9,315 bases of DNA. Source: Thermoplasmata archaeon. Lineage in GTDB: Archaea; Thermoplasmatota; B47-G6. The notes beneath the pieces are model-generated. The model saw only the letters and a program-made list of their open reading frames with translations, made no database searches and was not told the origin of the DNA. Where the stretch lies: the NCBI GenBank assembly GCA_003663585.1, contig QMTU01000015.1:1-9315 (forward strand), in the 5' to 3' direction. Numbering within the stretch: position 1 is the stretch's first letter; every line of letters starts with the position of its first letter. A program made the position numbers and the translations under genes. Positions 5,088 to 9,315 of this stretch are shown piece by piece.

Positions 5088-6128
5088 ATGATCACTGCCA
5101 ACATGCTGTCTGTCGAGAGGACTATCAGAGAACTTAAACAGAAAATCAAAAACATAGACTTAGACGTCCTTAGATTCCTACGTGATAACTTCACCATAGA
5201 TTACTATCCAAATGATACATGTATTCACTTCAATGGCATCGCCTATAAAAATGTCCTTCTAGAACCACAAAGGCTTAAAATGGACTTTATCTCATTTGTA
5301 TCCCATGCACATAGCGATCACCTTCCTACTGGAGGCCATGGCTCTATACTCTCCTCTGAGGTCACTTGGAGGTTCTCGAAAAGGGGGCCTCTAATCAAGG
5401 ATATCCCTGATAATATAGAGCTCCTCCCAGCAGGACACGTTCCAGGAGCTACTATGCTTTATATTGAAGATGAACTTAACGTCCTATATACAGGAGACTT
5501 TTCACTTCACGATACATCCCTTTTTATGGCAGCAGAGCCAAGAAAGGCTGATATAGTCTTTTTAGATGCCACTTATGGCGCTCCAGACTATACCTTCCCT
5601 GAGAGAGAGGAAGAGAAGACTAGACTACTAGAGGCTATAGATTACTTTGAGAGAGTTAATGTATTGACATACACGTTTGGAAAACCTCAGGAGATACTTA
5701 CTTATCTTAGAGAGCATTACGGCAAAGGATTTGAAGAGGATGTATATCTTTCAAGGTCAATATTTAAGAAAACATACATCATAGGAGATCTTATGAGGTC
5801 TGCAGGTATAGACGTGTATAGTTTTTCGCAGAACCCTAAGAGAGCCAGCATTATGATAACAAATAGGGCTATACTTGATCCTACAAGAGTTACTATAACT
5901 GTAAGTGGCTTTTGGAGAGCTGAGGGAGACTATCACTTCTATCTTTCAAGTCATGAGGATTATAATGGCCTCTTAGAGTTCCTTAGGAAGTGTGAACCAA
6001 GACTTATAGTGACTTTATGGGGACCAGAAGGATCTGAGAGAAATCTTTCTCGTGATCTAGAGATCCCTGCATTAAGCTTTAATGAACTTATTGCACTTCT
6101 CACAGTACTCAGATATCCTCTCATCTAG
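5088..6128 (+). CDS. Metallo-beta-lactamase-fold nuclease-like protein (COG1236-like)
   Basis: A 346-residue two-metal hydrolase of the RNA/DNA-processing branch of the metallo-beta-lactamase superfamily. Metal ligands are visible in order: 'HAHSDH' (H73, H75, D77, H78), 'AGHVPGA' (H117), 'YTGDFS' (D137), 'FLDATYG' (D160, family motif 4-like) and a late 'SSHEDY' (H289), resembling the last histidine motif of beta-CASP/SNM1 nucleases ('SDHADF'). Residues 185-300 ('VLTYTFGKPQE', 'SFSQNPKRASIMITN') occupy the place of a reduced beta-CASP-like region. There are no N-terminal KH domains as in archaeal CPSF-like nucleases and no signal peptide. Probable substrate is RNA or DNA 5' or 3' ends; exact activity is unknown. 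It is transcribed alone from the divergent promoter region and meets the ABCE1 gene tail to tail with a 10-base gap. Confidence 0.85.
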   Translation: MITANMLSVERTIRELKQKIKNIDLDVLRFLRDNFTIDYYPNDTCIHFNGIAYKNVLLEPQRLKMDFISFVSHAHSDHLPTGGHGSILSSEVTWRFSKRGPLIKDIPDNIELLPAGHVPGATMLYIEDELNVLYTGDFSLHDTSLFMAAEPRKADIVFLDATYGAPDYTFPEREEEKTRLLEAIDYFERVNVLTYTFGKPQEILTYLREHYGKGFEEDVYLSRSIFKKTYIIGDLMRSAGIDVYSFSQNPKRASIMITNRAILDPTRVTITVSGFWRAEGDYHFYLSSHEDYNGLLEFLRKCEPRLIVTLWGPEGSERNLSRDLEIPALSFNELIALLTVLRYPLI

Positions 6129-6138
6129 TGCTGTAATG

Positions 6139-7914
6139 TTACGCAATGTAGTAATACTCTCCCTTAATCTTCTGCTCCCTATCAAGCTTTGATCCAGGCT
6201 TATTTACCCTAGGTCTTCCCGTGTCCGGATCCCTTCTGAACGTAATTCCTATGTTCCTCAGAAACTCGTTCATACCTCTATGCAGGTCATATGGGCCGTT
6301 TGCTCTGCCGTGAACTCCAGGCTCTCCTGTGAACACAAGAAGTAAATCACTAATCATGTCTATAAAATATATATCATGATCTACTATTAAGCCAGAGGCT
6401 TTTCTTTTCTCAATTATTCTCTTAATAACCTTTGAGACCTCCATGCGCTGTGATGCGTCTAAGTAGGCAGATGGCTCGTCAAGTAAGTATATATCTGCAG
6501 GCTTTCCAAGACATGCTGCTATTGCTACTAGCTGAGTTTCTCCTCCAGATAGATTAGCAACATCTTTGTGAAGAATCTTCTTAAGCCCCAAAGGATGAAG
6601 AATCTCATTCTGGAAGAATCCGGATGTGTATTCTATCCCAAGAATGCCCATAAGGTAGTCCTCTACTGTGCCAGACTCCTCTATCTTGACATACTGGGGT
6701 TTGTAACTTATAGTTGCTTCAACGGATATCATTCCCCTCTTAGGCGTTATTTCTCCCGCAAGTACCCTAACTAGAGTGGTCTTTCCAATGGCATTAGGTC
6801 CTACTACACCAACAATTTCCCCTCGATATAGCTTCCCTCCAGGAGCTTCAAGAACAAACCCACTTTCAAACTTAACGTGTATATCCTTAAACTCTAGAAG
6901 GACTTCTCCTGGCTCTTCTTGAGCCTTTGGAGGTCTTACTTCGAACATAATCTCATAGTCTCTTATTCTAACGTTTTCAGAGTCTAAATATCCTAAAAGA
7001 AATGCATTTATTGCATTCCTTACATGTCGTGGATTCGAGACCACTCCAAATGCTCCAGGCTCACCATAGAGGATATAAACAATATCTGCCAAAAAATCAA
7101 GTACAGCGAGGTCGTGCTCAACTACGAATACATTAGCGTGCTCAGACAACTCTCTTATTTTCCTAGCAACAAAAAGCCTTTTAACGATATCTAGGTAAGA
7201 TGACGGCTCATCAAAGAAGTAAAAGTCCGCATCCTTAAGGAACGTAGCAGCAATTGTTATAAGCTGAAGCTCTCCACCTGAAAGCTTTGTAAGATTTCTA
7301 TTTAAGAGGTTTTTTAAACCAAACTCTTCTACTATCACATCTAATTTACCTGTTTCATCTGCTCTCTCAAGAAGACCACGTACTGTTCCCTTGTAGTACC
7401 TTGGTATGAGATCCACGTACTGAGGCTTTACTACTGTTTTTATCCTTCCATCTGCTAAGTCCTTAAAGTATGAATACAGCGCTGTACCTGCAAATCTTTC
7501 AAGAACCCTATCCCAAGATGGTTCAGACTCAAAGTCGCCGAAGTTAGGGATTATTTTTCCGGAGAATATGTTTACAACAGTTGTTTTTCCTACACCATTT
7601 GCTCCCAAAAGACCAACAACAGAGTTCTTATGCACTGATGGAAGCCTAAATAGCCTGAAGGCGTTTGGTCCATATTGATGAATTATGTCTTCCCTCATAT
7701 CATCTGCTACATTTATTATTCTTACAGCATCTAGAGGACACTTGTGTACACAAATACCACATCCTATACAAAGTGATTCAGATATTATCGGCTTACCTTT
7801 ATGATCAAGAGAGAAAATGTCTTCATTATTTCTATATACTGGACAAAAGTTCATACACTCGTATGAGCATTGGCTTGGATTACACCTGTCCCTTAGTATT
7901 ACTGCTAGCCTCAT
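6139..7914 (-). CDS. abce1: ABCE1/Rli1 ribosome-recycling ATPase
   Basis: A 591-residue Fe-S twin ATPase that splits ribosomes into subunits after termination, with aRF1 and aPelota as partners. The N-terminal Fe-S domain has both 4Fe-4S sets: C11, C16, C20, C24 and C49, C52, C55, C59. Nucleotide domain 1: Walker A 'GANGVGKTT' (104-112), a helix-loop-helix insert around 138-155, signature 'LSGGE' (211-215), Walker B 'FFDEP' with E236, H-switch 'EHD' (266-268). Domain 2: Walker A 'GPNAIGKTT' (372-380), 'LSGGE' (455-459), 'LLDEP' with E480, 'DHD' (512-514). All catalytic residues are intact and the length is normal. The C-terminal hinge 'NKPGSKLDREQK' (571-582) is typical. GAGGAG on the minus strand (7926-7921) is the ribosome site. 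A terminator and a 129-base gap separate it from the upstream aminotransferase, so it is probably its own transcript. Confidence 0.97.
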   Translation of the reverse strand: MRLAVILRDRCNPSQCSYECMNFCPVYRNNEDIFSLDHKGKPIISESLCIGCGICVHKCPLDAVRIINVADDMREDIIHQYGPNAFRLFRLPSVHKNSVVGLLGANGVGKTTVVNIFSGKIIPNFGDFESEPSWDRVLERFAGTALYSYFKDLADGRIKTVVKPQYVDLIPRYYKGTVRGLLERADETGKLDVIVEEFGLKNLLNRNLTKLSGGELQLITIAATFLKDADFYFFDEPSSYLDIVKRLFVARKIRELSEHANVFVVEHDLAVLDFLADIVYILYGEPGAFGVVSNPRHVRNAINAFLLGYLDSENVRIRDYEIMFEVRPPKAQEEPGEVLLEFKDIHVKFESGFVLEAPGGKLYRGEIVGVVGPNAIGKTTLVRVLAGEITPKRGMISVEATISYKPQYVKIEESGTVEDYLMGILGIEYTSGFFQNEILHPLGLKKILHKDVANLSGGETQLVAIAACLGKPADIYLLDEPSAYLDASQRMEVSKVIKRIIEKRKASGLIVDHDIYFIDMISDLLLVFTGEPGVHGRANGPYDLHRGMNEFLRNIGITFRRDPDTGRPRVNKPGSKLDREQKIKGEYYYIA

Positions 7915-7990
7915 TAAACTCTCCTCACGTAGAGTCTAGCTCCACTCTAGATTCATGTGCTGGACCCATGTCTAGATTAAAAATACAAGG

Positions 7991-8002
7991 TATAATTTAA
8001 AC
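7991..8002 (-). promoter_or_regulatory. TATA-like box of ABCE1
   Basis: On the minus strand GTTTAAATTATA (8002-7991) follows the U-rich terminator of the upstream gene and predicts a transcript start near 7971 with a leader of about 57 bases. A second candidate, ATTTTTAATC (7984-7975), would start near 7954. The leader holds three CTAGA words (see findings). Confidence 0.4.
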
Positions 8003-8010
8003 AATATCCT

Positions 8011-8040
8011 AAGAAAGAAAAATGAACAGAGGAATAAAAT
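8011..8040 (-). terminator. U-rich archaeal terminator after the aminotransferase
   Basis: Immediately downstream of the stop codon the minus strand runs ATTTTATTCC then TCTGTTCATTTTTCTTTCTT, 20 T in 30 bases, without a stem-loop. Archaeal RNA polymerase terminates on such U-tracts. It sits between the aminotransferase stop and the ABCE1 TATA box, so it separates the two transcripts. Confidence 0.6.
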
Positions 8041-8043
8041 CTA

Positions 8044-9153
8044 CTAGGATCTCCTCTTAAGCTCCTCAATTACCTTCTCAAGGTTCTCAAACATCTCCTT
8101 TATGTCCTCATCAGTAATATACCCCATATGTCCAATTCTAAATGTTGTTTCCTTAAGTGGACCATATCCCTGTGCTAGCTCAAATCCTCTTTCTCTCATA
8201 GCATAGTAGACGTCAGGGCCTTTTATGCCCTCAGGGGCTCTAACAGCTGTTATTGATGGGCTTTCATATCCTTTCCTAGCAACAAGCTCTAGACCAAGTC
8301 TTTTGACCCCTTCTCTTATTGTCTTAGCCCTCTTCTCGTACATCTCAAGCCATCCTTTCTTTCCACCATAATCCTTATCAATCTTCTCTAGCATAACGTT
8401 TAGCGCTATCATTTGAGGTATTGGAGGCGTTGATGGTGTTCCCTTTTTCTTTTCATGATACTCCTTATATAACAGAAGATCAAAATACCATCCTCTATCT
8501 GGTATTTTTCTTGCTATCTCAAAGACTTCATCACTAAACGCGCCTATTGCTAGGCCTGGAGGAACTCCAAAAGCCTTTTGTGAGCTTGAGAACATTATAT
8601 CTATCTGCCACTCATCAAACTTTAGATCAGCAGCTCCTAATGCGCTTACAGCGTCAACGAAAACTAACTTTTCATGCTCCTTTGCAACCTTTGCAAGCTC
8701 CTTCAGAGGATTAAGAACTCCAGTCGACGTCTCATTATGCGTTATTGTAACAGCCTCAACATCGGGATTCTTCCTGAGTGCTTCATCTAGGAGCTCTGGG
8801 GTTATTGGATCTCCTAGCTGGACCTCTAACTTTACAGGAACCCTTCCGTTGCTCTCAACAACCTCAGCGTATCTAGTACCAAAGGCTCCAATTATCGTAA
8901 CAAGAACTTTACCACGTGGTGTAACACAGTTTCTTATGGAAGCTTCCATGATCCCAGTACCTGAGCTCGGAAAGAACATAACTGTCTGTCTAGTTTCTAT
9001 AAACTTCATCATCCTCTTAGTGAGCTCCTCATGAAGCTCTTTGTATTCTGGGCTTCTGTGACTAAACATCTGGGTCTTCATTGCCTCAAGGACTTCAGGA
9101 AAACATGCCACAGGACCTGCAGTAAACAACTTAAACTGTTTAAATGCCTTCAT
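8044..9153 (-). CDS. Class V PLP aminotransferase (alanine-glyoxylate/serine-pyruvate type)
   Basis: A 369-residue fold-type I PLP enzyme of the class V aminotransferase family (AGXT/PucG-like), which moves amino groups between alanine, serine or aspartate and glyoxylate or pyruvate in the cytoplasm. Numbered from ATG 9153: 'FTAGPV' (residues 10-15, substrate loop), 'SHRSPEY' (31-37), 'PSSGTG' (62-67, PLP phosphate loop), 'THNETSTG' (138-145), 'VDAVSALGA' (166-174, D167 pairs with the PLP ring nitrogen), 'SSSQKAFGVPPG' (189-200) with the Schiff-base lysine K193, and 'FRIGHMG' (338-344) with the carboxylate-binding R339. Length is typical. Start: GGTGA (9163-9159) is followed by five bases and ATG 9153; an in-frame GTG at 9162 lies in the ribosome site. 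Substrate pair cannot be told from sequence; phosphonate or sulfolactate-pathway transaminases are close relatives. No biosynthetic partner adjoins it in the window. Confidence 0.9.
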   Translation of the reverse strand: MKAFKQFKLFTAGPVACFPEVLEAMKTQMFSHRSPEYKELHEELTKRMMKFIETRQTVMFFPSSGTGIMEASIRNCVTPRGKVLVTIIGAFGTRYAEVVESNGRVPVKLEVQLGDPITPELLDEALRKNPDVEAVTITHNETSTGVLNPLKELAKVAKEHEKLVFVDAVSALGAADLKFDEWQIDIMFSSSQKAFGVPPGLAIGAFSDEVFEIARKIPDRGWYFDLLLYKEYHEKKKGTPSTPPIPQMIALNVMLEKIDKDYGGKKGWLEMYEKRAKTIREGVKRLGLELVARKGYESPSITAVRAPEGIKGPDVYYAMRERGFELAQGYGPLKETTFRIGHMGYITDEDIKEMFENLEKVIEELKRRS

Positions 9154-9158
9154 ATTTC

Positions 9159-9164
9159 TCACCT
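9159..9164 (-). promoter_or_regulatory. Shine-Dalgarno AGGTGA deciding the start at 9153
   Basis: AGGTGA on the minus strand, five bases before ATG 9153, identical in core and spacing to the sites before 606 and 4893. It overlaps the alternative GTG at 9162, which is therefore unlikely to be the start. Confidence 0.65.
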
Positions 9165-9208
9165 AACCGCTAAGGAATAATCCTTGTCTTAAGCGTTACA
9201 AGGTACAA

Positions 9209-9219
9209 CTAAAAATATC
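9209..9219 (-). promoter_or_regulatory. TATA-like box of the aminotransferase
   Basis: GATATTTTTAG on the minus strand (9219-9209) predicts a transcript start near 9188 and a leader of about 35 bases. The remaining sequence to the window end (9220-9315) is AT-rich; no gene, tRNA or repeat array is visible there. Confidence 0.35.
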
Positions 9220-9315
9220 AAAAGATAATACATAATATAACATTTGAGGATTTTCATTTATGCACATGAGTGTATAACACTTAAAGCGAGAGTATATGTG
9301 CCCAGAAGTTTATAC

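Noticed and set aside
1..9315. CRISPR array or defence island
   Set aside because: No regularly spaced repeats, cas genes, toxin-antitoxin pair or restriction genes are present; the only TnpB-type sequence is a dead fragment.

Overview
The window reads as a chromosome segment of an AT-rich, probably thermophilic archaeon, most likely in the Thermoproteota (crenarchaeal/TACK side). The evidence is gene content and signals: an archaeal diphthine synthase (Dph5), the ABCE1/Rli1 ribosome-recycling ATPase, an archaeal DhnA-type class I aldolase, DUF357 and probable DUF4443 proteins, arginine codons dominated by AGA/AGG, TATA-like boxes rather than -10/-35 promoters, and Shine-Dalgarno sequences of the GGTGA/GAGG kind. 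The genus cannot be named from the sequence alone.

Layout. About 55-570 (+) holds a wreck of an IS607-family transposon. The DNA-binding N-terminus of tnpA is joined almost directly to the last ~70 codons of tnpB, with the resolvase catalytic domain and most of TnpB deleted. The structured RNA-like 3' end survives as two perfect hairpins. Right behind it, 606-3090 (+) is a compact four-gene operon: an uncharacterised protein with ISOCOT-like (sugar isomerase/CoA transferase/eIF2B) motifs and a C-terminal cysteine cluster, dph5, a winged-helix protein (probable DUF4443) and a DUF357 helical protein. Every junction is an overlap or a gap of only a few bases. Convergent to it, 4893-3097 (-) is a two-gene unit: the class I aldolase followed by a PfkB sugar kinase. 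A divergent intergenic region with two promoters and a 14-bp perfect palindrome separates this unit from a metallo-beta-lactamase nuclease-like gene (5088-6128, +). That gene is convergent with ABCE1 (7914-6139, -). Upstream of ABCE1, behind a U-rich terminator, lies a class V PLP aminotransferase (9153-8044, -). The last ~100 bases hold no gene that can be seen.

How the genes fit together. Dph5 modifies elongation factor 2 and ABCE1 splits ribosomes, so translation is one theme; the DUF4443 and DUF357 proteins travel with dph5 but have no assigned job. The aldolase/PfkB pair and the aminotransferase are central metabolism (C6/C3 sugar phosphates; alanine, serine or glyoxylate). The least explained part is the 606-3090 operon with its IS607/omega-RNA-like relic directly upstream.

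Three genes (606, 4893, 9153) share an identical GGTGA-N5-start signal. This moves each start a few codons inside the longest open frame and makes TTG the start of the aldolase.
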